Assembly (NCBI RefSeq): GCF_030384665.1
Contig: NC_083677.1
Coordinates: 1,423,501-1,487,500 of the forward strand
DNA length: 64,000 bases
Direction of reading: 5' to 3'
Origin: Lodderomyces elongisporus
Taxonomy: Eukaryota > Ascomycota > Pichiomycetes > Serinales > Debaryomycetaceae
Below are positions 19,899 to 32,034 of the stretch, piece after piece; the stretch's first letter is position 1; each line of letters opens with the position of its first letter. The position numbers and the translations under genes were made by a program. Under the pieces are notes generated by a model that made no database searches, was not told the DNA's origin, and saw nothing but the letters and a program-made list of their open reading frames with translations.

Positions 19899-21865
19899 CT
19901 GGACGTGGGCGACTAGTGTGTAAGCTGATGAGTAAATAAGTGTGTATGTGTGTGTGTGAGTGTGTGTGTGGGAGGGGGGGTTGGAGGTGAAAATTATAAA
20001 GTCGGACAACTAAGTTTAACTAAATATGTTCAGTCCAATCTAGTTTTGTATATGTGTTTAAGCAAATATATAGATATATGTATCTATATTCTATAAATAC
20101 ACCTGTGAGTCTATGTGGATATGGATATATTAGTATATCGTCGGAAATCCAGGTTGTTTTCACTTTGAGTGTGTAATGGAGAAGGGGCGAAGCGAGAGGA
20201 AGAGAAGAGTACTTAATTTTTGCAGTGGTATGATTTCTTAATATGGATTCTTTGTGTTTTATAAAGATGTCACTTTTCTGTTTTTTGTCGTTTCTTTTTT
20301 TTCTTTTTTTTTTTCTGCTTTCCGATTTTGCTCTATGTCGTGTCTCACATCCATGCATACATAGTTTGTTTGTTTGTTTGTTTGTTTGTAAGAAACAAGC
20401 AATAGGGGAAATAGGAGATAATAAACAGAAATAAAAAAAAGAAAAGAAAAGAAAAGGGGGCGGGGGAATGGTACAAAGAATAGGGGCCTGCAGTAGATGC
20501 TCTGGTCATGTGATATTCATCTTTGTTTTTTTTTTTTTTTTTGGCATATTGCTTTTGAACGAAAATGAAATTTCAAGCTGGTGATAAATCCCATTAATAA
20601 CCAGATACCTCACAGTGTAGTTCAAGAATCGCAAGGATACAATGAAAGTGTGAGTATGTGTGTGTGTGTGTATGTTACTTTTCTTTTGTTTTCTTTTTGA
20701 AATATATATATTCTTTTGGATGTTGATACCCAACGCATTATATTCTGCACCACTTAATTTAAACGAGAATAACCGACGGAAAACAGAAAAATATTCAACA
20801 ACCTGTTGTGAGTAAAGCCGATGTGTACAAGACGCGTCAATTATTTAATTATGCTAACAAATCAACTGTTTTCTTTGTGCTTTGATGCGATTTGGTGAGA
20901 TTTCTGATTTTGCTGAATTAATTCATTGGTTTTCCGCATATCACGTTATTTCATAAAACTATCTATAGAATCAAACATGTTGTTTTGTAGGGTTCAGAAG
21001 AACAGTTTATAACTACTTCTCTTTGATGAGTATCGCTTTCATTTGTGCTGCCTCCTAAAGTACTATTGATCTTGGTTATAAAACATACACAATTAACTGT
21101 ACTCATCGGTCCTTCAATATCAACGTTGCAGGCTTTAAAGATTGCATGAAGGGCAAAGAAGTTAACATAAACGGGTCTTTTATCATGTTTCCTCTCTTTT
21201 TTTTTGGCATTTTGAATATCCAGAGCTCTATAATAAATCATTGCTCAAATTATATTCTCTTTATTGTTTGAGACACCCTTATTGGGCAACTCATCATAAT
21301 ATCTTCAAATTCTTGGTTATATAGTGGACACGGTATCTCCATATTTGTTCATAGTTAGTTGTGGTTGAGCTTTGTCAAAAGAAGTTACATGTTGAGGCCC
21401 ATATTTTGGTTGTATACTGTGTTACGGTGAATATGCATCTTGTAGATTCTTTCGGTGTGCTTCAATTATCAATTTTGGTTGCAAATTATTCTTCTACGCA
21501 AAAAAAAAAAAAAATAATAATAAATAATAAATTAATAAATACAACAGAAACAGAAACAGAAACAGAAACCGCACATCATCGCCAGGCTCTTAATTCCTAC
21601 ACTCATCCTCCTCCCCTCCCCGCAATATACACCACCAACTGCCTATTTGCACAATAATAGTGGTTTAAGAAAATGAATTCAAACCCAAATTAAGATACAA
21701 TTGAGCGACCCAAGAAAAATGACGTTGCTCAGGTTCTTGACCAACTACTTGGAAAGCATAGAAACATAAAAGATGAGTGAGTAAAAGAGAAAGAAAAAGA
21801 AAAAGAGCAAAAAAAAAAAGGAGAATAATTAAATCATTATCATAAGTTTCTAAACTTGAATTAAT
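19899..21865. other. Spacer between SCS7 and the 3' end of ZDS1
   Basis: The left part is the SCS7 promoter and leader, with a GT/CA microsatellite (19923-19972) directly upstream of the start. T-tracts, TTTG repeats (20361-20390) and a GT run (20650-20672) follow. A 92-codon minus-strand frame at 20963-21241 has an ATG and mixed composition but no recognisable motif; I leave it unannotated as a gene. A CAGAAA hexamer run lies at 21541-21568, next to A-tracts. Confidence 0.5.
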
Positions 21866-24605
21866 TTATACTGTCACTATGTCGCCACTAACATTGCCCT
21901 TTTCCGTTTCATTTTGTTGTTGTGCTGCTGCAGCTGCTGCTGCTGCTGTTACTGTTTCTTTTCCGCCTCTTTCAATTTCCGTATCATGATCTCCAACATC
22001 ATACACTGCTACTCGGCCATAACTCTTTCCATTCATAGCATCGTCCCTGTACCGATAATTGTCAGCAAACAAGATATCCTCCTCTTCAAGTATAACTTCA
22101 TTTTCGGCAAATTCGTCATCGTTATACTCCATTGTTTCTTCTGCACCGGCTAGCTCATCAATGTCATCAATGTCCCCCACTTCGACTATATTAACATCTC
22201 CATTAACCACACCCATTCTTCTAAATTGTTTGCCTGCTTCTGACAGGTCCTCTCCATCGTTAACGATAACGACATCTTTGTCATCATTACTAAAATCATT
22301 ACCTTTGCCATCGCCAAAACCATCACCATTGTCATCCTCATTGCCATTGCCCTCACCATTGTCATCCTCATCGCCATTGCCATCGTTGCTATGATTGTCG
22401 TCTCCAATTCTGCTGCCTTCTTCACTCATGTGCTCTACGTGCAAAGTATGATCAACCAAATTCAAATATGCATACATAAAATTGGATAACAAGACCTGTT
22501 CACGCAACGACCTTTTGGGGTTAGCAAGTTTCAAGTGAGACAATCGATAAATTGCACGTTCTACATGAACAGGGAACCTGTAATCAAGCATAACAATAGT
22601 AGATTGTGACGGTGGTGGCAAGGGAAATCCAAATGCTGAATCTGTAAATTGGATAGGCTGATTGGCCTTTGATGTACGGCGAATTGCTTTCTGAAGCTTT
22701 TCTTGTATATCCTGCTTTTGCAATTGTTCTTTTGCTGGCGTTGGACTGGAAACGGCTGCATCATCCACACCATTAACGCCCTCTACACCATCCAAAACTT
22801 CCCCTTCTTCATGACCTATCTCTGTCTCTGTCTCTGTCTCTGTCTGTGATTGCAGTTGCAGTTGCAGTTGTGGGTGTGGGTGTGGTTGTGACTCTGTTTT
22901 TCTAAACGACGATACTGAAGTAGCATCTTCATCCTTCTTTTTCTTGTAACGGTTCTGTCGACGCTTCTTCTTAGAATCTGAGTTTTTCGTCTCTTCATTT
23001 GCAAAATTTTCAACATTAGCAGAATCAGTCTCAGCCTCGGGTATAAGACCAGTCGGTGTATCAACCACTACATCACTCATCGGTTTTTCAACTCTATCAT
23101 CAGATTCATCAACCATTCTAATGCTACTAGGATTCTCGTTACTAGGTAAGAGCTGCTTACCATTAAAATGATGGATTACAGTGCGTCCATGATCAAAAGA
23201 ATTCCTTTCTTCGATTGGTTCTCTATTTTCCTTTCCCTGTTGACCACTATTGCTCACATCCAAATGTCCCGCTGTCTCTAATACACCAATGTGCAGAGAA
23301 GGTGAGGTTGCCTTATTTGGATCGCGATTGTGGTCAACCATTTTCATTTTAGATCTCTTTTTGAAAAGACCGCTGGATTTCTTCTTCACACTTTTTTCAG
23401 GACCATGTACTAGATCAAGATCGCGATCGCGATCAGATTCACTATCCAATACAGTTCCCAGTTGACCACTTTCGCGTGATTGGATCGAATGCGCACTACT
23501 GAGGGTCGCTTTAGATTTCTTTTTGAATAATTTTGAAATAACATTCTCTTTCTCCGAATGGTTTGAAACATGCTCAGCACGATCGGCGGCCCGTTCAATC
23601 TGCGATGAAGACGATCTTCGAAGTTGAGAATCTCCTTGCTTGACATTGGTGTCACTTGACTTACCACCCTCTGGGTTGGAGAAAGAGCGTATAGGTACCT
23701 TGTCAGTAGGTACTGGAGGTAGAGTCGACATGTCGAGCGAAGTCATACTTGCTGACCTTTCTCTTAACCAGTTCCAACTTTTCTTTTTCTTAAGTTTACT
23801 CAAATCACTATCGCCAGCACCATTTGGTGCATGGTGCGTAAGTAAACCAAATGATTTCTTCTTTTTCAAACTCTTATTGTCGCCAACACCGCCAACATCG
23901 CCAACATCGCCAACATCCTTTTCAAAGCTTTTCTTCTTCTTACCCATCTTGTTTTCATAATTATCCGAATCAATGATTTCGATGCTCACCTTGTTAAAGA
24001 GCTTGGTATTGACCTTAGTGGCTTTAGATGATGTTTTTACATTTGAGGTAGATGGCGCTTTTTGTGCTTGCTTTGGGGTAGACTGATTGAGCTCAAATTC
24101 GCTGAGCATAGGAGATATATCATAGGACTCATCCACGTCAATTGCCTCATTGTTTTTCCTTGAGTCAGGCTCAGAATCAGGAATATCTTTGTCCAACAGA
24201 TCAAAATTTATAGGCAAGCTTCCATCAGCTCTGTTTTGGTCTTGAAGTTGGTTTTGATATGGGGGTTGATCTTGCTCCACTAGGTCCAAATGGTCATTGT
24301 CAACAGTAGGTATGCTTGCAAAAAAGTCATCCTTCTCATTCTCGGGAGTAGATTCTTTTAGTGGCTCAACAGCAGTCTCTTGGACGCCATTATTTAAAAA
24401 CTCTTGATCATTATCGAGTTCTCCTAAATCAGCCAAAATCTCTTTCTCCATTCCCAATGGGTCATCAGTTGATAAGTCTTGGTAGCTTACGTCAAAGCTT
24501 ATATCTGGAGGATTTGGAGCCTTTTGGTTGTGATTGTCTTGAATATTGTAGTTGACATCATCGCGATGTAAGCCCTGCAGCTGATCAAAAAATCGTTCTT
24601 TCTGA

Positions 24606-24637
<32 letters not shown>

Positions 24638-27250
24638 TTGAATTTGTGCTTGTGGATAGTAAAGTGGTTGTACAGCATGCCTAAGTTTGTTATTTGCATA
24701 TTGTTGTTGTTGTTGATTTCTTTGAACACGATAATACTGGTCGTAATTAGCATGCTCTTTTTTGTTGGATGCTTCTCGTTCTCGTTCTCGTTCGTGTTGA
24801 CGGGGATCTTGTTGATGTGCTTCACTTTTGTTCAAACTTTCCTTGAATTCATTAATTTCGGAACGTAGCAAATCCAAGTTTTGACGCAATTGCTGTGATC
24901 TCGGCGCAGCAGCAACGTTAACAGCGGAAGTAGTGGTTGTACTGGCGGGAGTTGTAGTAGGCTTTACAGAACCGTGTTGCCTTTCTGTATACGATTTCGA
25001 CGGAACATCTTTCACCCTGGGGCCGGTTTGAATTTTGTAGTATTCTCTTTCCTTTTTTGGTAGTGCAGGAGAATGATGTCGTGTTTGTGTAGGAGTTGAA
25101 ATCATGAAATCATTTATATTGGTATTTGATGCTGATCGAATTGGCGCGGAGCCATTATGTCCAGCGCGACGTTGGGAAGGTGATGCATGAATTGAAGGAT
25201 GACTCTGATTCTGATGGTGGTGATAACGGTTTCGAGAATCCAGTGCTACGGTGTTCGAATTTTTACTCGAACGTATGTGAGAGTTATGATCTATATTATG
25301 TGCATAATGTGATTTCTGTTGTTGATGTTGATTATATTGTTGTTGATGCTCTTGTTGTGATGGTGGTGTGGGTAGTGGTGTTGATGTTGGTGTTGGTGTT
25401 AGTTGCAGAGAACCACGAGGTGTTGCTTGCAAACGTGTACCTGAGCCTTGGACTGGGCCATATGGGGAATTCGAGTATTGCGGTCCAGTTTGTGGCGTTC
25501 CAATATGTGGCGAACGTCTGGGGTCATGGCGCCTATCACCTTGACGATACACATTGTTGTCTCCGTGAGCATGATTTTGGCTATAAAATCGGTTCAGATT
25601 AGGATTTTCCTTACGCGATTTAGAATCTCTTGGTGAGTGGTGTCTTTGTTGGCCACCATAGTAAAGATTGGATAGATCATTCAAGCCTTGCTCAAATGCT
25701 GATTGGTTCGAGCTTAGACCGGTACCTGGAATTGAGCCTGGAGTTGGACTTGGACTTAAACTTGGAGTTTTTGGTGAAGCTTGACTCCGAATGTTGTGAG
25801 ATTGTTGCTGTTGTGAGCCTTGATTCCGTGTGCCTATTGGACTTGCATAGTCAGGGCTCTGGTCAGTAGGTTTTTTGTAACTGAATAGATATTGTGAGTT
25901 TCTTGTGTTATACTTGCGTTGTGTTGGTGTTGGTGTTCCGGGGAGAGTTTCCTTAGAACCTGGTATGGGCGAAGCTTCGTTCTCGAAATTCTTTTTTCTA
26001 TAATTTGGTCTTCGACTTCGTTTCAACGCAAAACCGCCATTTCTGGAGTCATTTTCCTTCTCTTGAAGGTATCCTAGCTCATGTTCGTGTTTATTTTCGT
26101 CATAATTGTCATGGTCATGTTCTTGTTTACGTTCATGTTCATATTCTTCCAAATTCTCATTTTCATCTTCACTTCCAAGTCCAAGCTCGGGAGTTATTTG
26201 GAACTGTTGCTGGAGGCGCTGCTGTAAATACAATGTACTTGATGTTGCTGATTCCTCATCTGCCTCACTTAATTCGTCGAAAGCCATCTTTTCCACATCA
26301 GTATACCCCAATGAGTTTGAGGATAACGTTCTTGCGACTGTCACTGCATCCGATTTGTCCAACCCTGCTTTCTTCGATAGTTGTTCTAGTTCACTTGTTA
26401 GCTCTTTTAATGAAGGGTTCAGAAACCTTTTGTGGTTCATGTACCATGATTCACGTTTGCTTGATGTGTCCTTTTGTGGAGATGCAGATCTTGAAGTGGA
26501 TCTCGATGGTGATGACGATGTGCCTGATGTAAGTCCCAAGTTCTCCGTTTCTGGCGATTCTGACCTCCCCTTGATTGAATTTCTATGCACAACTACTTCG
26601 GTAGCATCTGATACGGAAGATGATCGCGATAATGTTGATTTCCGAGAAAGCTGAGATTTTTGCCTTGACAATTTTTTATCTAGTATTTCTTCAACTTGGT
26701 TTTTGACGAGCGTATTATACGAGTCGGGGTTGATTTGCGGGTGCATGTTTGCAGGTACCCATACTGAGTTTCCAGATGCTTCGTAAACATGGTCTTCTTC
26801 TGCATCAAAGTATTCATCACGACTTTCGGAAGTTAGAATGCTGGTGTTGTCGTATATACTATTTCGTTTTGGTGGACTCGAAGTTTGGAGACGATTGCTG
26901 GTGCTAGTTTCATTTTTATTGTCAGGGCTCGAGCGAGCATGCGATTTTGAAGCACCGCCTTGCGATGAAAGGGGTGTTGATTGGTATGGTGATTGTGTAT
27001 TTTGAGGAATCAAATCCTCGTCGTATAAATGATTCTGGGCGGAAGGAGACAGGTGCGAGTTACCGGAAAATGGGTTGAATTCATCGATGGTGCCTGGTGG
27101 TAGATCTGGATCATAGTGCATCAAATGACCAATAGACATTCGTTTCAAGGCAGTGACCATCTGTTTCTCTTTTTCAAGGTCCTGGACTGCAGACTCATAG
27201 TGCAGATTCTGGCTTTGATCATTTTGCAGAGACATATAAGACTGGGACAT
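21866..27250 (-). CDS. ZDS1: Zds-family PP2A-Cdc55 regulator
   Basis: The product has 1,794 residues. Two family landmarks are clear. An N-terminal block (about 30-60, MVTALKRMSIGHLMHYDPDL) is followed by WVPANMHPQINPD near residue 165. The Zds C-terminal domain lies near 1555-1610 (ERAIYRLSHLKLANPKRSLR, then VLLSNFMYAYLNLV). Zds proteins bind Cdc55-PP2A and act in polarity, mitotic entry and exit, and silencing. The span between is Ser, Pro, Gln and Asn-rich with Lys-rich KKKSF-type motifs repeated around 1130-1370 and poly-Gln runs. About 185 residues of acidic, Asn/Asp/Gly-rich sequence, ending in an Ala/Gln run, extend beyond the Zds domain, which in budding yeast lies nearer the end. The gene is much longer than budding-yeast ZDS1 (about 915 residues). 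Confidence 0.88.
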
Positions 27251-29554
27251 TACTTTGAAGTAGTGCTAAGCATGTGGTATTGACAAATTCGATTTGAAGA
27301 AAAAATATATATATATATGTTGTAGTATTTCCTCACTTGGTGAAGAATAAATTGTAAGTGTATGAATAGGGAAAAACGAAAATCAGTGATAAATAGCCTG
27401 CGTTGAGATAGTATAATGAATGTAAACGCTAAGTATTTCTGTTCAGCGTTGAGTGAGATAAATGTAAAAGATAGGGTGTTTGCAAATAGCAGTGGTCGTG
27501 GTGGTGGTGGTGGTGGTCGTGGTGGTAATAGTTGGCACTAAAGCGTTTATAGATGAAAAGATCTGGTGGTGAATGTGCTTGTGGGAAAAAAAGAAGTAGC
27601 AGTATTGGTACTAATAGTAGATGTAGTTGTTTCTAATATTATTATTACTACTATTATTATTCTTATTGTTGTTGTTGTTGTTGTTGTTGCTGCTGCTGCT
27701 GCTGCTTTGGTTGTCGTGTATTTCCAGGTAGATCAGTTCTAAAAGACGAGATTGGACGTGTAAGGTAAAACAATACAAAAAATAAATAAAAAAAAATAAA
27801 AACAAAAAAAAGACAGTACAAAAAGACAGTGCAAATCACATAATGCGTAGTGTAGGAGGAGATCCTATACTAATTACACTACAAAATCAGAAGATGACTT
27901 ACAATTAAACAGTGAACAACAATAAATTGTAGTAGTACGTTGTCATCCAACACTGGTTCTTATACAAGACTTGTGAAAAAAGAAAGAAAATATGAGTGAA
28001 TGGCAAGGAAGCAATTTTTTTTAGAAATACTGGTTATAGACTGGTAACAGATTGGTAATAATGTGAGAAGCAACAATTGCAAAAAGAAAACAATAAAGCT
28101 GAGTAATAGACACTCGAGAAGATAAATTGTTCAAACTCCATAGTTTTCCTACACTGCTATTTGAGATGGATTGAAGTTCAAATTAAAAAATGTGCTTTGA
28201 AACGTATAATGTATTCAAGCATTTTAAATTATCCAAATATATATATATACATATATATAGGAAAACAAAGCAAAGCAATACAAAACCAAAAAATAAATAA
28301 AAAAAGAAACAAAGACCAATGGTTTGTACCTTTTTGACATTTTTGGCAAACTTGAGTAAAGAAACTTCCTCCTCCCAACTTGCGTTCAATTACCAACTCC
28401 CCATCCCCTCCTCCTTTTCCAAGAAAGCATTTTCAAGTACTCACTAGATTTCACGTTTCCGGTGATAGCACTTTGTGTATGTTTGTGGTTTTTTATTTTT
28501 TCTTTTTTTTCTTACTAATAATCAAGACTACTTGGTCCCGCCATTAGTCCAAAAGGCTTTGATTGTTTTTTACAGGGCTCTGTTTATAATTCTATATCCC
28601 TGCATTTACGTTACTGTTTCCACTACCTCCCCCCCCCCTCCCCCTCTCTCATCAGTAGAAAAAGAAGATGTCTCTATACATTGAGAGAGAGAAAGTAAAG
28701 GCCATGTATAGAAACGGGGAAAGGATGGCCCAGACGCGCCAGAATCGTCTAATTCTGTCCAATTTCGGAAATATTGCGCAACGTCACTTATATATTGTAA
28801 AGTCACGCATTTGTCACATGATATTTGCGCTTCTTTTTTTGTAATTTTGTTTTTTATCGTTCTTTTTTTCACTTCCTTAATCATTTATAGAATAAAGAAC
28901 GTAGAAATAATCTTTTTCAAGTCACTGTTTATAATTTTTTTTATTTTGGTCTTTTTTTTTGTACTTTTTGTATTTTTTGTCAGGTTAGAATGAGTAGTAT
29001 ATTGACCTGAGATGAGTAGTAAATTTACATGTTCCAACATTGATCAAAAATTGCTCTTCTTTTTTTTTTCCCATTTTTTTTGCATATATATCGGTGCAAA
29101 AATTTAAATACAAATGAAATTAAGTTCAACATGAACTCCTTCGCAAAAAGTCAAACAGATTTAACTAATTGATTATAGATCAAATTAGGGAGAAAACATA
29201 TATACATATATAAAGAACTTATTTATTCCAAACAAAAAAAAAAAGAGATAGTGTAATCATCCAAGCTTTAAGCAATATTAGTATACCACGAAATAATCTC
29301 ACAATATGCTACACTTTATTACCTAAGCTTCGATGTCCAAAATCTGCTTATAGTGTCTTCCACTTAGTATCTTTCATTTAGCATGTACTCAGTTCCTGCT
29401 GCTACTAATTCTTTCTACTATAACTTTTGTTATTTGATTGTGGCCTGCCCTGTTCCGGCGGTGTCACAAAATTCGAAAAGAAAAAGAGAAACAAATAACT
29501 GATGGTGACACAAAATGTAGGAAAAAGTAACCGGAAGCAGGCGCTAACAAGAAT

Positions 29555-29561
29555 TGACTCA
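29555..29561 (+). promoter_or_regulatory. Gcn4-type site upstream of HOM3
   Basis: TGACTCA is a perfect match to the Gcn4 consensus, 365 bp before the HOM3 ATG. HOM3 is under general amino-acid control by Gcn4 in budding yeast, so the site is plausible here; binding in this species is inferred. Confidence 0.55.
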
Positions 29562-29806
29562 TTATTTTTTCAAAATTTTTCAACCACCCCCCCATTTAAT
29601 AGGTGCAAAACTCCAACTTCCTCTCCTTCCTTAACTATCCAACTAAAATTAGAAAACGACAAAAAAAAACAAGAAAACAAAAAAAAAATAAATAGCCAAA
29701 CATAATCTTCTTTCCACGTCATTTGCAAACTTGTCCCTTTTTCTTTTTCATTTGAAGAAATAACTCATTGGCTGTTTTATTTCACAGGCTAATCTCAACT
29801 AGCGGA

Positions 29807-29872
29807 ACAAGCACCAAACAAGCACCAAACAAGCACCAAACAAGCACCAAACAAGCACCAAACAAGCACTAA
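29807..29872. repeat. Six-copy 11-bp tandem repeat before HOM3
   Basis: The unit ACAAGCACCAA occurs five times exactly and a sixth time as ACAAGCACTAA. The array ends 53 bp before the HOM3 ATG, so it probably lies in the transcribed leader or at the transcription start. Confidence 0.9.
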
Positions 29873-29925
29873 TAAACATTAATAGACACTAATTTCAGCA
29901 CATCAACATACTATTTAAATAAACA

Positions 29926-31638
29926 ATGTCTGAATCACCATCTTTATCGGCACGGTCATACAACTCGGTTCTCGACTTCAAGTCCGGCCACACACCTTCT
30001 TCTCCGTTATCGTCGCCTTTGTCCTCCTCTGCAGCAGGCAGGAATAATCAAGGATGGGTTGTCCAAAAATTCGGCGGAACTTCTGTTGGTAAGTTTGCCG
30101 AGGAAATTGTGGAAAACATTGTACGAGTATTCAACAAGCTGAACAAAGTCGCCGTTGTTTGCTCAGCAAGATCCTCTAACACTAAGCTGGAGGGTACCAC
30201 TTCTCGTTTGATCCGACTGGCAGAGTTGGCTTCGAATAACCAAGATTACGAATCTCTCTTAAGTGTCATTGAGCAAGATCATATCGACAATTGTACCAAC
30301 TTGATCAAGTTACTGGCGATCAAGAACCACTTGATGAATGACATCAAGGCCGAAATCCAACATGGAAGAGAATTGCTCCATGCGTGCCAAATCATTGGCG
30401 AGATCAGCCCTAGGTCTCTAGACTCTATAATGTCAATGGGTGAAAAATTGAGCTGTTTGTTTATGACTGCATTGATGCAGGACCATGATCTCAAGGCCGT
30501 GTACATCAACTTATCGGACTTGATTCCGCTGAATTACAATTTTGTTAATGGATTTGATGATAAGTTTTACCAGTTCATCTCAGAAGAGATTGCATCTAGA
30601 ATTAACGAAGCAGTAAGCGGAAGTGAAGAAGTTGGTGAAAAAGGTGAGAATAACGATGTCGATAATGATGTCATTCCCGTGCTTACCGGCTACTTTGGTG
30701 TCGTACCAGGTGGATTACTCAATGGTGTTGGAAGAGGTTACACCGATCTTTGTGCAGCATTAGCTGCAGTGGGACTTCAAGCTGAAGAACTACAAATTTG
30801 GAAAGAAGTCGATGGAATCTTTACAGCTGACCCCAGAAAAGTGCCCAATGCTCGATTGTTGGAAAGTGTCACACCTGAAGAAGCGGCTGAATTAACGTAT
30901 TACGGGAGTGAGGTTATCCACCCCTTCACCATGGAGCAAGTCATCAAGGCAAGAATTCCCATCAGAATCAAAAATGTTGAAAACCCAAAGGGTAAAGGAA
31001 CCATTATTTACCCTGACAATATCGCTAGACGTGGCGAGCAAACTCCACCACATCCACCTGCAGCATATGAGACTTTATCACAAAGCTACATCTCGCTGCA
31101 CAAGAAGCGGTCTGCAACTGCAATTACTGCAAAACAAGACATTGTGGTTATCAACATTCACTCGAATAAAAAAACTCTCAGTCATGGTTTCCTTGCACAC
31201 ATTTTCACTACACTAGATAAGTACAAACTTGTTGTTGACTTGATCTCCACCTCAGAAGTTCATGTTTCCATGGCGTTATCAATCCAGAATGATCAGGAAC
31301 AACAATTGAAAAATGCTATTCAAGAGTTGAAAAAAATGGGAGAAGTCGACGTTACAAAGAACATGACCATTATCTCGCTTGTTGGTAAGCAAATGGTCAA
31401 TTTTATTGGCATTGCAGGCAATATGTTTAAGATCTTGGCAGATGAGCAAATCAACATTGAGATGATTAGTCAAGGTGCTAATGAAATCAATATTAGCGCT
31501 GTGATTAATGAAAAAGATACTTTGCGGGCTTTGAGATCCGTGCACGCACAGCTTTTGGAAGGAAAGCATCATTTGTATGAGAACCCAGAGAGTGCATCTG
31601 CTGTGGATATCAGATTGGAAGCATTGAAGATGCTGTAA
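29926..31638 (+). CDS. HOM3: Aspartate kinase
   Basis: The 570-residue enzyme catalyses the first step of the Thr/Met pathway, phosphorylating aspartate. The kinase signature KFGGTSVG sits at residues 48-55, after a Ser-rich N-terminal extension of about 40 residues that is longer than in budding yeast. Other landmarks are NGVGRGYTDL, EVDGIFTADPRKVP and YYGSEVIHP, followed by C-terminal ACT domains (about 405-560) with DLISTSEVHVSMAL and MISQGANEINIS, the site of threonine feedback. A CTG codon at 30529 (residue 202) falls where budding-yeast Hom3 has Ser after Pro, as far as I can align from memory. It lies upstream of GVP36 on the same strand. Confidence 0.97.
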   Translation: MSESPSLSARSYNSVLDFKSGHTPSSPLSSPLSSSAAGRNNQGWVVQKFGGTSVGKFAEEIVENIVRVFNKLNKVAVVCSARSSNTKLEGTTSRLIRLAELASNNQDYESLLSVIEQDHIDNCTNLIKLLAIKNHLMNDIKAEIQHGRELLHACQIIGEISPRSLDSIMSMGEKLSCLFMTALMQDHDLKAVYINLSDLIPLNYNFVNGFDDKFYQFISEEIASRINEAVSGSEEVGEKGENNDVDNDVIPVLTGYFGVVPGGLLNGVGRGYTDLCAALAAVGLQAEELQIWKEVDGIFTADPRKVPNARLLESVTPEEAAELTYYGSEVIHPFTMEQVIKARIPIRIKNVENPKGKGTIIYPDNIARRGEQTPPHPPAAYETLSQSYISLHKKRSATAITAKQDIVVINIHSNKKTLSHGFLAHIFTTLDKYKLVVDLISTSEVHVSMALSIQNDQEQQLKNAIQELKKMGEVDVTKNMTIISLVGKQMVNFIGIAGNMFKILADEQINIEMISQGANEINISAVINEKDTLRALRSVHAQLLEGKHHLYENPESASAVDIRLEALKML

Positions 31639-32034
31639 AACTGCTGTAAATCTGTTGCAAAACTGTCGTAAAACTGTTGCAAAAATAGTGTAAAAAATAG
31701 TGTTAAAATGCAAATATATTAGTTTCAGGTCTTTTGTAGCAATAGTAATAGCAGTATTCATCAATTAACTAGTGTTGAAGTAGTAGGTCTTAAAGTTGTA
31801 GGTGGCGCAATTGTCGCATCCAGATGTACCTTGCATTGTCGCGACAAGGAGAACTTTAAAACTGAGTTTGTTGTACAGATAACCCTTAAAATTGTCTCTC
31901 TACTGGTGACTACTGTTGCAATTTTGAACTGTTTATCTGTTCTGAAATTGAATTCACATCAATAGTAGTTACACAACTAATCACACAACCAATCACACAA
32001 CCAAAATTTTACTAAAACCAGGCCTCCTTCAATT
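31639..32034. other. HOM3-GVP36 spacer
   Basis: About 395 bp holding the HOM3 3' end and the GVP36 promoter. Short near-repeats (aaactgctgtaaa, aaactgtcgtaaa) follow the HOM3 stop, and acacaac/caatcacacaacc repeats lie just before GVP36. Nothing else is seen. Confidence 0.6.

Larger units (their letters stand above)
27251..29925. other. Divergent ZDS1-HOM3 promoter region
   Basis: About 2.7 kb. The ZDS1 side has TA runs near 27308-27320, a GGT run at 27495-27530 and an ATT/GTT/GCT run at 27635-27705. The middle has TA-rich and T-rich tracts (28240, 28500, 28830-28980, 29060). The HOM3 side has the Gcn4-type site and the 11-bp repeat listed separately. No gene is seen. Confidence 0.6.

Noticed and set aside
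19899..20009. N-terminal extension of SCS7
   Set aside because: It starts at TTG and consists largely of a His-Thr run from a dinucleotide repeat; the ATG at 19898 matches the family's length.
20963..21241. 92-codon minus-strand ORF
   Set aside because: It has an ATG and mixed composition but no motif or signal I can recognise; a conservation test would decide.
29807..29872. CRISPR-like array
   Set aside because: Direct 11-bp repeats without spacers, in a eukaryotic promoter.
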